Positions 7,326 through 14,473 of a DNA stretch of 26,394 nt are shown here, in pieces; the first letter of the stretch is position 1, and every line of letters begins with the position of its first letter. The notes beneath the pieces were generated by a model. The model saw only the letters and a program-made list of their open reading frames with translations. It was not told the DNA's origin and did no database searches. The translations under genes were made by a program, and so were the position numbers. The stretch spans positions 1-26,394 of the forward strand of contig PAQS01000038.1 in assembly GCA_002709385.1 (NCBI GenBank), written 5' to 3'. The DNA is from Waddliaceae bacterium. GTDB taxonomy: Bacteria > Chlamydiota > Chlamydiia > Chlamydiales > GCA-2709385.

Positions 7326-7410
7326 CGGAAGAGGAGGGATTCGAACCCCCGGTACCTTTCGGTACTTCTGTTTTCAAGACAGACGCATTAGGCCACTCTG
7401 CCACTCTTCC
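7326..7410 (-). tRNA. tRNA-Ser(TGA)
   Basis: Read on the minus strand, the acceptor strand GGAAGAG pairs with CTCTTCC and is followed by discriminator G, as expected for serine. The anticodon stem TCTGT/ACAGA holds loop CTTGAAA (anticodon TGA, reading UCN). A long variable arm GTACC-GAAA-GGTAC marks a class II tRNA, and the T loop is TTCGAAT. The length is 85 bases and CCA is not encoded. Its 3' half is duplicated at 5016-5068, showing it has served as an integration site. It lies 70 bases downstream of pheS on the same strand. Confidence 0.96.
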
Positions 7411-7480
7411 GTGTAAGAATTGAAGCTCATTTATAACCTATTTACAATACATAGGTCAACAAAAAACGAGCTTAAAATAA

Positions 7481-8503
7481 TTACTGAAACTGTTTTAGGA
7501 AACGAAGGTCGTTTTCTGTGAATAAACGAATGTCATTTACCCCATGCCTCAACATCACCAAACGCTCAATTCCCATTCCCCATGCAAAGCCACTGTACTT
7601 TTCTGGATCAACTCCGCCTTTGATGAGCACTTCAGGGTGAACCATTCCAGCTCCTGCTACTTCTAGCCAGCCACTGTGCTTACATACAGAACAGCCTTCT
7701 CCAGAGCAAATCAAGCACTCTACATCAACTTCCATTCCTGGTTCTACAAACGGGAAGTAACTAGGACGATAACGGGTCTGTACTTCTTTCTTAAACAGTT
7801 TACTCAAGAACTCATCCATAGTGGCAAAGAGATCTCCAAAAGTGACGTTCTCATCTACATAGAAAACATCTACTTGGTGGAAGAATACGTGAGAACGAGA
7901 AGTAATTTCTTCGTTACGAAAGCAACGCCCTGGTGCCATAACACGAAAAGGAGGCTTTGATTCTTTCATCAACCTTCCTTGCATGTTTGTACACTGAGTA
8001 CGAAGAAGCTCATCAGGGGTAATATAAAAGGTGTCTTGCATATCACGAGCTGGGTGGTCTTCTTCGAAGTTTAGGGCTTCAAAGTTATAGTAGTCTGTAT
8101 CGATATGCGGACTGCGAACTGTTGAAAATCCCATTTCAGCAAGGATATCAACCATTTCTTCTAGTGTTGCTGAAACGAGGTGCTTGCGCCCTTGAAAACG
8201 GCGACGCCCTGGTAGAGTTACATCAAGCTTTTCTTCTGCTAGACGTACGTTATCTTCTGCAACCTGTAAAGCACCTTTTTTCTGTGTAATGCTCTCTGCA
8301 AGCTCTTGTTTAAGCTGGTTGATCATTTGGCCTGCTTGTGGCCTTTCTTCCGGAGTACAAGTTTTAAGCTGAGGCATAAGAGCTTGTACTGGTCCTTTTC
8401 TTCCTAAGTACTGTACACGCACTTGCTCTAGATCAAGCAAAGTAGAAACGTTTTCAAGATTTTCATGGAATTTGAGACGGATTTCATTAATAAGCTCTTG
8501 CAC
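7481..8503 (-). CDS. pheS: Phenylalanyl-tRNA synthetase alpha subunit
   Basis: PheS joins PheT to charge tRNA-Phe. The product has 340 residues from GTG at 8503, close to the usual length. AAAGGG lies nine bases before this GTG and the family N-terminus begins there; the longer open frame to 8593 runs through a hairpin and is not coding. The N-terminal part is the helical tRNA-binding coiled coil. Class II motif 2 (GRCFRNEEITSRSHVFFHQ) and motif 3 (GFAWGMGIERLVMLRHG) are intact. A four-cysteine insertion (CLICSGEGCSVC) precedes WLEVAGAGMVHP, as in many bacterial PheS proteins. No pheT follows, which matches the chlamydial arrangement where pheT lies elsewhere. A terminator-like hairpin separates it from rplT. 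Confidence 0.96.
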   Translation of the reverse strand: MQELINEIRLKFHENLENVSTLLDLEQVRVQYLGRKGPVQALMPQLKTCTPEERPQAGQMINQLKQELAESITQKKGALQVAEDNVRLAEEKLDVTLPGRRRFQGRKHLVSATLEEMVDILAEMGFSTVRSPHIDTDYYNFEALNFEEDHPARDMQDTFYITPDELLRTQCTNMQGRLMKESKPPFRVMAPGRCFRNEEITSRSHVFFHQVDVFYVDENVTFGDLFATMDEFLSKLFKKEVQTRYRPSYFPFVEPGMEVDVECLICSGEGCSVCKHSGWLEVAGAGMVHPEVLIKGGVDPEKYSGFAWGMGIERLVMLRHGVNDIRLFTENDLRFLKQFQ

Positions 8504-8544
8504 AGAAAAATACCCTTTATTAGACGTTACGAAAATATGATAAG

Positions 8545-8578
8545 AAAAAAACCTGAACTCTGCAAGAGAGTTCAGGTT
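8545..8578 (-). terminator. Terminator-like hairpin between rplT and pheS
   Basis: AACCTGAACTC at 8550-8560 pairs perfectly over 11 bp with GAGTTCAGGTT at 8568-8578, with a 7-base loop. On the minus strand the stem is followed by TTTTTTCTT. It lies 39 bases past the rplT stop and 41 bases before the pheS GTG. It either ends the ribosomal-protein transcript or acts as an attenuator for pheS. Confidence 0.85.
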
Positions 8579-8616
8579 CCACGCGCGTAACAATTTTCTC
8601 TATTCGAGAACTTGTT

Positions 8617-8973
8617 TTAAGCTAGTGCTTCCTTGGCCACCCCAACAACGGCTAAGAAACCGCTGGGATCGTTGACTGCCAAGTCGGCCAACATCTTCCT
8701 ATTCAACTCACACTTGGCCTTATTCAGACCATCGATCAATCTACTATAGGAAATTCCGTGAAGCCGAGAAGCAATGCCAATACGCGTAATCCACAAACGG
8801 CGGAAATTGCGCTTGTTATGTTTACGGTGGCGGTAGTTGAATGCCATCGCACGCATAACCGCATCGCTAGTCAGACGCAAGTGATTTTTACGATCTCCAA
8901 CAAAGCCTTTAGCTTTCTTGAAGATACGCTTTCTGCGACGTCTCGATGCTACTGCATTGGTGACTCTTCCCAT
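8617..8973 (-). CDS. rplT: Large-subunit ribosomal protein L20
   Basis: L20 binds 23S rRNA early in 50S assembly. The product has 118 residues, the normal length. The basic N-terminal arm (RRRRKRIFKKAKGFVGDRKN, about 12-31) and the globular part with YRHRKHNKRNFRRLWITRI match the family closely. In several bacteria L20 also represses its own operon by binding the rpmI-rplT mRNA; no matching RNA structure was identified here. It follows rpmI by 32 bases on the same strand, with a GGAG ribosome-binding site, and is the last gene before the hairpin ahead of pheS. Confidence 0.97.
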   Translation of the reverse strand: MGRVTNAVASRRRRKRIFKKAKGFVGDRKNHLRLTSDAVMRAMAFNYRHRKHNKRNFRRLWITRIGIASRLHGISYSRLIDGLNKAKCELNRKMLADLAVNDPSGFLAVVGVAKEALA

Positions 8974-9005
8974 GACTTAATGTTCTCCGTAGTCCAATAA
9001 GGACT

Positions 9006-9200
9006 TTAAACACCCATTAAGCGTTTGTACATATCTAGGTGTGTATCTGCTACTAGAGCAGGTTTTCCTAACGCACGCTTACGCTTAGGGGATTTCTTTG
9101 TTAAAATATGTCGCTTACCAGGCCGGTTTCTGCGAAGCTTACCGGTTCCAGTAACTTTAAATCGGGCTGCTACAGCCTTCTTTGTCTTCATTTTAGGCAC
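9006..9200 (-). CDS. rpmI: Large-subunit ribosomal protein L35
   Basis: The 64-residue, highly basic protein matches L35 over its whole length: MPKMKTKKAVAARFKVTG at the start, then RNRPGKRHILTKKSPKRKR. It is a structural component of the 50S subunit. The start codon is GTG, confirmed by AGGAGA seven bases upstream and by the universal L35 N-terminus beginning exactly there. It sits between infC (81-base gap) and rplT (32-base gap), the usual operon order. Confidence 0.97.
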   Translation of the reverse strand: MPKMKTKKAVAARFKVTGTGKLRRNRPGKRHILTKKSPKRKRALGKPALVADTHLDMYKRLMGV

Positions 9201-9281
9201 TGAAAAATCTCCTACTATCTTAGTCCCTCGTACAAGCCAAAGGAGCTAGATTTTTTGCCTAACAGTTCTACTACTAACAGA

Positions 9282-9830
9282 CTAAACAGACTCCGGCTCT
9301 TCAGCTGTTGACTGCTTGACTGGTTTTTTCTTTTGAGATACTGGTGCCAACACCAGCGTCAAAAAACGCCCCATTTGCTTAGGCATAGCTTCCGGGATTG
9401 ACACATCAGCTAAGTCCTCACAAAGTTTTTTTACAACGCGACGACCAATTTCTGGGTGTGCCATTTCTCGACCGCGGAACATACAGGTAACTTTTACCTT
9501 ATTCCCCTTCTCAAGAAAGCTGCGTGCCCGCTTGGCTTTTACTTGGAAGTCATGCTCGTCAATATTAGGCTTTAACTTGACTTCTTTGACTTTGGTCTGG
9601 TGCTGCGCTTTTTTATTCTCGCGTTCTTTCTTCGCAAGAGCGTAACGCCACTTCCCGTAGTCCGTAATTTTACAAACTGGAGGATTAGCCTTTGGAGCGA
9701 TCTCCACAAGGTCTACGCCTTCAGTTCGAGCTGCTGCTAAGGCGTCATCAACAGACATAATGCCTAATTGATCGCCGTTATCATTTATTACACGTACAGA
9801 ACGTGCACGAATTTCTTTGTTGACTCTCAA
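9282..9830 (-). CDS. infC: Translation initiation factor IF-3
   Basis: IF-3 binds the 30S subunit, blocks premature 50S joining and checks start-codon pairing. The 182-residue product has the N-domain (MRVNKEIRARSVRVINDNGD, VDLVEIAPKANPPVCKITDY near 40), a lysine-rich linker, and the C-domain (KEVKLKPNIDEHDFQVK, VKVTCMFRGREMAHPEIG). The C-terminal tail is slightly extended with KKKPVKQ. The start codon is TTG, overlapping the stop of the upstream ThrRS-like gene in TTGA, with AGGA about seven bases before it. Because IF-3 discriminates against non-ATG starts, a TTG start may allow autoregulation, as the ATT start does in E. coli. That mechanism is inference here. Confidence 0.97.
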   Translation of the reverse strand: MRVNKEIRARSVRVINDNGDQLGIMSVDDALAAARTEGVDLVEIAPKANPPVCKITDYGKWRYALAKKERENKKAQHQTKVKEVKLKPNIDEHDFQVKAKRARSFLEKGNKVKVTCMFRGREMAHPEIGRRVVKKLCEDLADVSIPEAMPKQMGRFLTLVLAPVSQKKKPVKQSTAEEPESV

Positions 9831-11443
9831 GTTTTTATCCTATCGTCCCAAGTCACTTGACCTGCTTGGGTCCCCAGCTCCAAGAGCAATTGCTCTGTAA
9901 AAGCTTTTTGACCCAACAAAGTCGCTCGCTTTTCACTCCGAGCACGAACAGATAAGCACTTTGTTCGCACTTCCTTTTCACCAATTACAAGCACATAAGG
10001 CACACGCTCACGGTGCGCCGCATATACTCGCTTTCCTAAATCACCTAAAGCATAATCAGCTTTAACGCGAATTCCATGACCTGACATCTGTGAAACTAAG
10101 TCCGTCACCGCCGGAAACTCAGCTTCTGTCACAGGCAATAACCTCACCTGCTCAGGAGTCAGATACAAAGGAAGATCTCCCCTATGCTTCTCCAGCAAAA
10201 GAGCGATAAGCCCTTCCAAAGAAGCGAGGGTCGAGCGCATAATCGGTGCTGGAGTAATTAATTTAGCATGATTTTTCTGAGATGACAATGGAAAAATCTG
10301 ATCTTGTGTAAGATCGAACCCAAGATGACTGAGTTCCCATGGTCTTCCCTGAGCATCTAATGCTGTAATTCCTACTCGTGGACCTAACGCCGTCCCGCGA
10401 TCTTGCACCTTCTCATAAGAGATGCCGCATTCTATCAAAATTTTCTCTAACAAGTCTTGTGCTTTTTTCCACTTTCCATGCGAATGAAGGGTAGAGGAGC
10501 TATACTCTGTTAGGTAAACTTGACTCTCAAACGCAAATATTTTAGGGATCTGGAGAATGAAATGCAAGGAGGAAATGAGTTCTGAACGGGTATTCTCCGG
10601 GGAACAAAAAATATTTTCGTACGTACTAGTGTTTTGAATAGGACCAAAAAGCCCAGAAGCTGGCTGCTCTCTTTCGCTATGATGCAATTCTGCTAGTTTT
10701 TGAGGGTTTTCTTCTGAATTTTTGAAAATTTCAGCATGAAAATCAATAATTGATTCATCTTCGTTTTTGGCGCTTTTTATCAAAGAAAAGCCGTCTTCAT
10801 TCATCCATTTACGCCACATATTGATGAGTATGTGCCGCAACTCTTCTCCGTTACTGCTCCAGTAAAGACTTTCATCGTCAAAAAAATGAAAAAGATTTTG
10901 CTCGCTACCCATTTGCACATGATCATACTTCTTCCCTGCACGGTATGATTTAACAAATTGCTTACAGTCTTTTTTATCTTCAAAACAAACAGCTTCGATA
11001 CGCTGAGCTCCAGATTCGGAGTCAATTTCATGCCTATCCAACACTTTTACCCAAGAAATTGGAGCGGCATCAGGCAAATGAGGCTCTGAACAAACGAAAT
11101 ACTGACCTGATATTTCTAAAAGCTCAACTAAATCTCTTTCTTCTTCTTCCAATAATGCTGCTTGAAGCCCTTGTTTCTTATAAAGAAAATATTCTACAGC
11201 ATTCATTCGCATCATCGTATGCGATGCAAATTCTATTTTTTCTTTAATAAGGGTTTGAAGACGTTCTTCTAGAAGACGTAATTCGTGATCTCCCAACTGG
11301 TGCTCACATATATAATCGCAGCTAAACCCTCTTCGGTCACAAGATGCTTGAAGAATTTCTACTCCAGGGAACACATCTCGTAAGGCAAAGGCTAATAATT
11401 GAGCTGCACTACGTCGAATAGTATCCTTACTATATTCGGTCAT
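9827..11443 (-). CDS. Threonyl-tRNA synthetase-like protein, apparently catalytically inactive
   Basis: The 538-residue protein is collinear with ThrRS from the editing domain onward but lacks the roughly 60-residue TGS domain. Editing domain: RSAAQ (11-15) stands where HxxxH should be, though Cys118 and His122 of the second editing motif are kept. Linker: QRIEAVCFEDKKDC and YDHVQMG match well. Catalytic core: the Cys zinc ligand segment is missing, Asn277 replaces the His ligand before IFC, Met402 replaces the His of motif 3 (IMRSTLASLEGL), and motif 3 has EG where ER is expected. The anticodon-binding domain (about 430-520: VRLLPVT, GIRVKADYALGDLGKR, VPYVLVIGEKEV) is well kept. It occupies the usual thrS place ahead of infC and overlaps it. 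A genuine thrS must exist elsewhere. The function is unknown; an RNA-binding regulator is one possibility. Confidence 0.85.
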   Translation of the reverse strand: MTEYSKDTIRRSAAQLLAFALRDVFPGVEILQASCDRRGFSCDYICEHQLGDHELRLLEERLQTLIKEKIEFASHTMMRMNAVEYFLYKKQGLQAALLEEEERDLVELLEISGQYFVCSEPHLPDAAPISWVKVLDRHEIDSESGAQRIEAVCFEDKKDCKQFVKSYRAGKKYDHVQMGSEQNLFHFFDDESLYWSSNGEELRHILINMWRKWMNEDGFSLIKSAKNEDESIIDFHAEIFKNSEENPQKLAELHHSEREQPASGLFGPIQNTSTYENIFCSPENTRSELISSLHFILQIPKIFAFESQVYLTEYSSSTLHSHGKWKKAQDLLEKILIECGISYEKVQDRGTALGPRVGITALDAQGRPWELSHLGFDLTQDQIFPLSSQKNHAKLITPAPIMRSTLASLEGLIALLLEKHRGDLPLYLTPEQVRLLPVTEAEFPAVTDLVSQMSGHGIRVKADYALGDLGKRVYAAHRERVPYVLVIGEKEVRTKCLSVRARSEKRATLLGQKAFTEQLLLELGTQAGQVTWDDRIKT

Positions 11444-11483
11444 CTAAGTACAAAGTTTGAATTAAAAGATATTATGATAAACA

Positions 11484-11521
11484 AAAAGCCGTTTTCCTTA
11501 AAGATAAAGAAAACGGCTTTT
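11484..11521. terminator. Terminator after tRNA-Val
   Basis: AAAAGCCGTTTTC (from 11484) pairs with GAAAACGGCTTTT (11509-11521), a stem of about 13 bp with a 12-base loop. On the minus strand it starts five bases after the tRNA 3' end and is followed by a T-run. It lies between the tRNA and the ThrRS-like gene on the same strand. Confidence 0.88.
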
Positions 11522-11525
11522 ATTG

Positions 11526-11599
11526 TGAGATATAGCTGACTCGAACAGCTGACCTCCACGATGTCAACGTGGCGCTCTAACCAACTGAGCTAATATCTC
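11526..11599 (-). tRNA. tRNA-Val(GAC)
   Basis: On the minus strand, acceptor GAGATAT pairs with ATATCTC followed by discriminator A. The D stem is GCTC/GAGC, the anticodon stem CCACG/CGTGG holds loop TTGACAT (anticodon GAC), and the T stem AGCTG/CAGCT holds TTCGAGT. The length is 74 bases and CCA is not encoded. A strong terminator follows directly. Confidence 0.96.
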
Positions 11600-11688
11600 A
11601 TTTCTGTGTTGGTGTAGCTACCAGCTTAAGCTAGAGAAGGCTAAATTTCAAGCAAAATTGACCAAGCTTTGCTTATTTAGTCCTTAAT

Positions 11689-11740
11689 GACTACCCAACC
11701 TAACATCAGATACCGTTTGTATAGATCAGGTTAGATAGTC
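11689..11740 (-). other. Long hairpin downstream of the NadB-like gene
   Basis: On the minus strand GACTATCTAACCT pairs with AGGTTGGGTAGTC along 13 positions (ten Watson-Crick, three G-U on the RNA). The 26-base loop has further pairing potential. It begins eight bases after the stop at 11749. No T-run follows, so it is a non-canonical terminator or a 3' stabilising structure. The G-U pairs form only in the minus-strand RNA, which favours that strand. Confidence 0.6.
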
Positions 11741-11748
11741 ACTAGGAA

Positions 11749-13272
11749 TTAGAACTGATAACCTCCAGCAACCCGAGCCATCATCATGCTACAATGAACC
11801 CCATTGTACAGTCCTAAAAACTCAGAACTCAATGTTGCTTCGTTGTAAAGCATACGAATTTCTCTATAGAGATCTCCTAGAAGAGAGTTCGCTCGGCGAA
11901 TTCTTGGGGTATCTTTAACAATCCCAACATAATTCCACATTGTTTGGCGAACGGTATTCCAGTCTTGTAAAAGAAGTGAATGATCAACTGGAACTCTTCC
12001 TGTTCCCATTTTTTTGATGGAAGGGAAATAGAAAGCAAAACGATCTAAACCATTGATAATATCTTTTGCACAGGTATTGGCCCAAACAAGGGCTTCAAGA
12101 CCTGGAACCCCTGCTAAAGCTGCTCTACCATGAACACCAGAACAACCAACTTCACCTATGGCACGAAGACGCTTCAAGCTTGTTTGACCTGTACGGTCAA
12201 TCATAATTCCACCTGCGAAATAATGTGCAGCAGGTACAACAGGTATTTTTTCTTTGGTAATATCATAGCCTTTAGACAGGCAGATTTCATACTCGTGTGG
12301 AAATGTTCCTTTAATCCAAGCTGGATCTTTTTTACTTAGATCCATCCAAACGTAGCCTTCTTGGCAACGAGTCATTTCGGTACAAATTGCACGGGAAACG
12401 GCTTGATTGGAATAACCATCCATTTCATTGGCATATGCGCCAAGAAATTCTTGGCCTTTTGAGTTGATCAAAACGGCTCCAGCTTCACGTAAAGACTCTG
12501 TGACAGAGCAACGTGGTTCACCAGGAACATAAAGTGTTGTTGTTTTAAACTCGACTTTATCTAGGTGCATGACTCGAGCACCTGCACGAGCTGCTAAAGC
12601 GAGACCATCTCCACGGGAATAAGCTCCGTTTGTTGTGTGAAGAAATAAGTGCCCTACTCCACCTGTAGCGATTACTGTTTCTTTCGCAAGCAGAGTTTCT
12701 ACTTCACCTGTTTCTCCATTTAGTACGTAAGCTCCTACACAAGAAGGTTGCTTGTAGGCATCTGTATGTTTAGTCGAGTGCTGCGCGAGTGTAAGAAGGT
12801 CAATTACCGTTCTATTGGTCAAGAAACGAACATTTGATTTTTCGTGGAGTTTTGCTCTGAAGGCTTTTAACAAACTTGCCATTGTGTTGTATCCATGACC
12901 GACAACTCTTGCTGTACTATGCCCAGGATAGACTTGTCGTTTATAGATACCTTCATCGCTTTGATCAAATTCTACTCCTAGCTCTTCAATCAGTACCTCT
13001 TGTACATATTGAGGCCCTAGGGTGCTGAGCTGTTCAACAGCTCTTTGATTGCAATAACCTTCTCCACAGTTCACCAAATCTTGTGCAAAGTCAGATGGTC
13101 GATCACGGTCACCTTGAAAAGCAATTCCAGCAATTCCTTGGTGTACTTTTGGTTTTTCTAAATCATCTTCGATTGCAAGGATGCTGACGTTTACGCCTTT
13201 CTTTGCTAAACCCCAAGCGGTAGCTAGACCAGCAAGACCGCAACCAATGATTAATACATCAGTCTGTTGCAC
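11749..13272 (-). CDS. FAD-dependent oxidoreductase of the L-aspartate oxidase / succinate dehydrogenase flavoprotein family, NadB-like
   Basis: The product has 507 residues from GTG at 13272, chosen because GGGAG lies eight bases upstream and the FAD-binding strand (TDVLIIGCGLAGLATAWGLA) then starts near residue 4. The whole length aligns with L-aspartate oxidase: STARVVGHGYNT, ATGGVGHLF, PVVPAAHYFAGGIMID, AIGEVGCSGVHG, and the NadB-type helical C-terminus with MWNYVGIVKDTPRI. Two substrate-contact motifs differ: VEFKTTTLY replaces FHPTALY, and GVHGRAALAG replaces GxHGANRxAS, losing a histidine and an arginine. NadA and NadC genes are not nearby. It may therefore use another substrate or be a paralogue with a different job. 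SdhA is less likely given the length and C-terminus. The next gene upstream is divergent. Confidence 0.8.
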   Translation of the reverse strand: MQQTDVLIIGCGLAGLATAWGLAKKGVNVSILAIEDDLEKPKVHQGIAGIAFQGDRDRPSDFAQDLVNCGEGYCNQRAVEQLSTLGPQYVQEVLIEELGVEFDQSDEGIYKRQVYPGHSTARVVGHGYNTMASLLKAFRAKLHEKSNVRFLTNRTVIDLLTLAQHSTKHTDAYKQPSCVGAYVLNGETGEVETLLAKETVIATGGVGHLFLHTTNGAYSRGDGLALAARAGARVMHLDKVEFKTTTLYVPGEPRCSVTESLREAGAVLINSKGQEFLGAYANEMDGYSNQAVSRAICTEMTRCQEGYVWMDLSKKDPAWIKGTFPHEYEICLSKGYDITKEKIPVVPAAHYFAGGIMIDRTGQTSLKRLRAIGEVGCSGVHGRAALAGVPGLEALVWANTCAKDIINGLDRFAFYFPSIKKMGTGRVPVDHSLLLQDWNTVRQTMWNYVGIVKDTPRIRRANSLLGDLYREIRMLYNEATLSSEFLGLYNGVHCSMMMARVAGGYQF

Positions 13273-13317
13273 AACTTTTACTCCCACATTCCACACGAAA
13301 AAACTTCCATTACTCTT

Positions 13318-13347
13318 AAAATACACCAATAAGGTTCTCTTTGACAA
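13318..13347 (-). promoter_or_regulatory. Possible promoter for the NadB-like gene
   Basis: On the minus strand TTGTCA (13347-13342) and TATTTT (13323-13318) are separated by 18 bases, with the GTG start about 45 bases further on. The -35 box matches consensus at five of six positions; the -10 box is weaker. It sits in the 175-base gap between two divergent genes. Confidence 0.35.
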
Positions 13348-13447
13348 TGGAAACAAGAAACCACTTCAAAACAGCACTTTCGAAAATGAAGCGGGCTTGC
13401 TATAAGTAACGGATTGTTCATTAATTTGCTTTTTGCAAGGAAATATC

Positions 13448-14473
13448 ATGTTTCAGCGCGCGTATACATTCGATGATGTCGCTTTAGTTCCTCAGTACAA
13501 TAATGTGCCTTCAAGAACTGAGCCTTTACTAGAAACTTGGCTGACTAAAAGCCAAAAACTCGAGATTCCTATTCTTGCTGCTAATATGGATACTGTAATT
13601 GGTCCGGAATTAGCTGATGTTTTGATTCAAGAAGGATCTATTCCTATTTTTCACCGTTTTAGTCCTTTTGAAAACCAAAAAGACTGGGTGAAAAAATATA
13701 CGAATAAGACGTATGTCTCTTGTGGTATTCGAGATATCGATCAAACTCGAGAATTACTAGATTTAGGTGCGGCTGGAGTATGTATTGATGTGGCGCATGG
13801 TCACTCTGAATCGATGTTTCGTTTCGTTGAAGAACTCAAGCGCACTCACCCAAAGAGTCAAATTCTAGCAGGAAATGTATGCACGGCAATGGCGTATCAC
13901 GATTTAGTGAATGCAGGGGCTGATGCTGTAAAGGTGGGTGTTGGACCTGGCGCTGCTTGTACTACTCGTGTCGTTACAGGTTTCGGGGTACCTCAATTTA
14001 CAGCAATCAAAGAATGTGCTCGTATTGCGGAAAGACTCCGTGTCCCTCTTATTGCAGATGGTGGTATTCGCAATAGTCGTGATGTTGTTCTTGCTCTTGC
14101 TGCTGGTGCTTCTACTGTAATGATTGGTAAGTTATTTGCATTATGTAAGGAAAGCGCTTCTGAGAAAAAAGAAGACCTTTCTACTCCTCATGGACTTTCT
14201 TGTAAGTATCGTGGGCAAGCAAGTGAAGATTTTCAAAATGATTTTTACGGCGGACTTAAAGATAAAACTGTAGCTGAAGGAATTGATTTTTGGGCTCCTG
14301 TGACAGGTAGCACAGACGATCTATTAAGGCAGCTTCTTGGCGGGCTTCGCAGTGGCTTAACCTATGGTGGCGCTCGAAACATCAAAGAACTACAAAGAAA
14401 GGCTGAATTTGTTGAGGTCACGCGAAACTATATGACAGAAAGTCATCCTCGCCCTCAAAGCTCTGCTAGTTGA
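13448..14473 (+). CDS. IMP dehydrogenase/GMP reductase family enzyme without CBS domains, probably GMP reductase
   Basis: The product has 341 residues from ATG 13448, with AAGGAAA seven bases upstream; an earlier in-frame TTG is less likely. It forms one TIM barrel: FTFDDV-type N-terminus ([11 protein letters not shown]), [12 protein letters not shown], the catalytic loop [18 protein letters not shown] with the thioimidate-forming Cys, [27 protein letters not shown] and [18 protein letters not shown]. There are no CBS domains, and the length matches GMP reductase, which converts GMP to IMP with NADPH; CBS-less IMP dehydrogenases also exist. The TYGGA segment leans to GMP reductase. In a host-dependent organism either would serve purine salvage. 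Its end overlaps the convergent methyltransferase gene by 19 bases. It is divergent from the NadB-like gene. Confidence 0.88.
   Translation: MFQRAYTFDDVALVPQYNNVPSRTEPLLETWLTKSQKLEIPILAANMDTVIGPELADVLIQEGSIPIFHRFSPFENQKDWVKKYTNKTYVSCGIRDIDQTRELLDLGAAGVCIDVAHGHSESMFRFVEELKRTHPKSQILAGNVCTAMAYHDLVNAGADAVKVGVGPGAACTTRVVTGFGVPQFTAIKECARIAERLRVPLIADGGIRNSRDVVLALAAGASTVMIGKLFALCKESASEKKEDLSTPHGLSCKYRGQASEDFQNDFYGGLKDKTVAEGIDFWAPVTGSTDDLLRQLLGGLRSGLTYGGARNIKELQRKAEFVEVTRNYMTESHPRPQSSAS

Larger units (their letters stand above)
5016..7378. mobile_element. Small tRNA-Ser-associated genomic islet without an integrase
   Basis: Two direct copies of the tRNA-Ser 3' half, at 5016-5068 and 7326-7378, bracket about 2.3 kb that holds only the XRE regulator and the AlbA_2/ATPase-like gene. 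The intact tRNA lies at the right end, so its 3' half would have been supplied by the incoming DNA, while the left copy is the original 3' half pushed away. No integrase, excisionase or transposase is present. The islet is therefore a decayed remnant, or was mobilised by functions elsewhere. A duplication without a mobile element is the alternative. Confidence 0.55.
11444..11748. other. Intergenic region with tRNA-Val and two hairpins
   Basis: These 305 bases hold, from left to right, the upstream region of the ThrRS-like gene, a terminator (11484-11521), tRNA-Val (11526-11599) and a long hairpin after the NadB-like gene (11689-11740). Only about 40 bases separate the terminator from the ThrRS-like ATG, with no clear Shine-Dalgarno or promoter, so that gene may depend on read-through. 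Nothing else coding is seen. Confidence 0.6.

Noticed and set aside
7436-7456. Small inverted repeat between pheS and tRNA-Ser as a terminator
   Set aside because: The stem is only 6 bp, AT-rich, and no T-run follows on the minus strand.
8504-8593. N-terminal extension of pheS
   Set aside because: The extra 30 codons pass through the terminator-like hairpin and do not resemble PheS; the GTG at 8503 has a good ribosome-binding site.
13273-13356. N-terminal extension of the NadB-like protein
   Set aside because: It would put 28 unrelated residues before the FAD-binding strand; GTG 13272 has GGGAG at the right distance.
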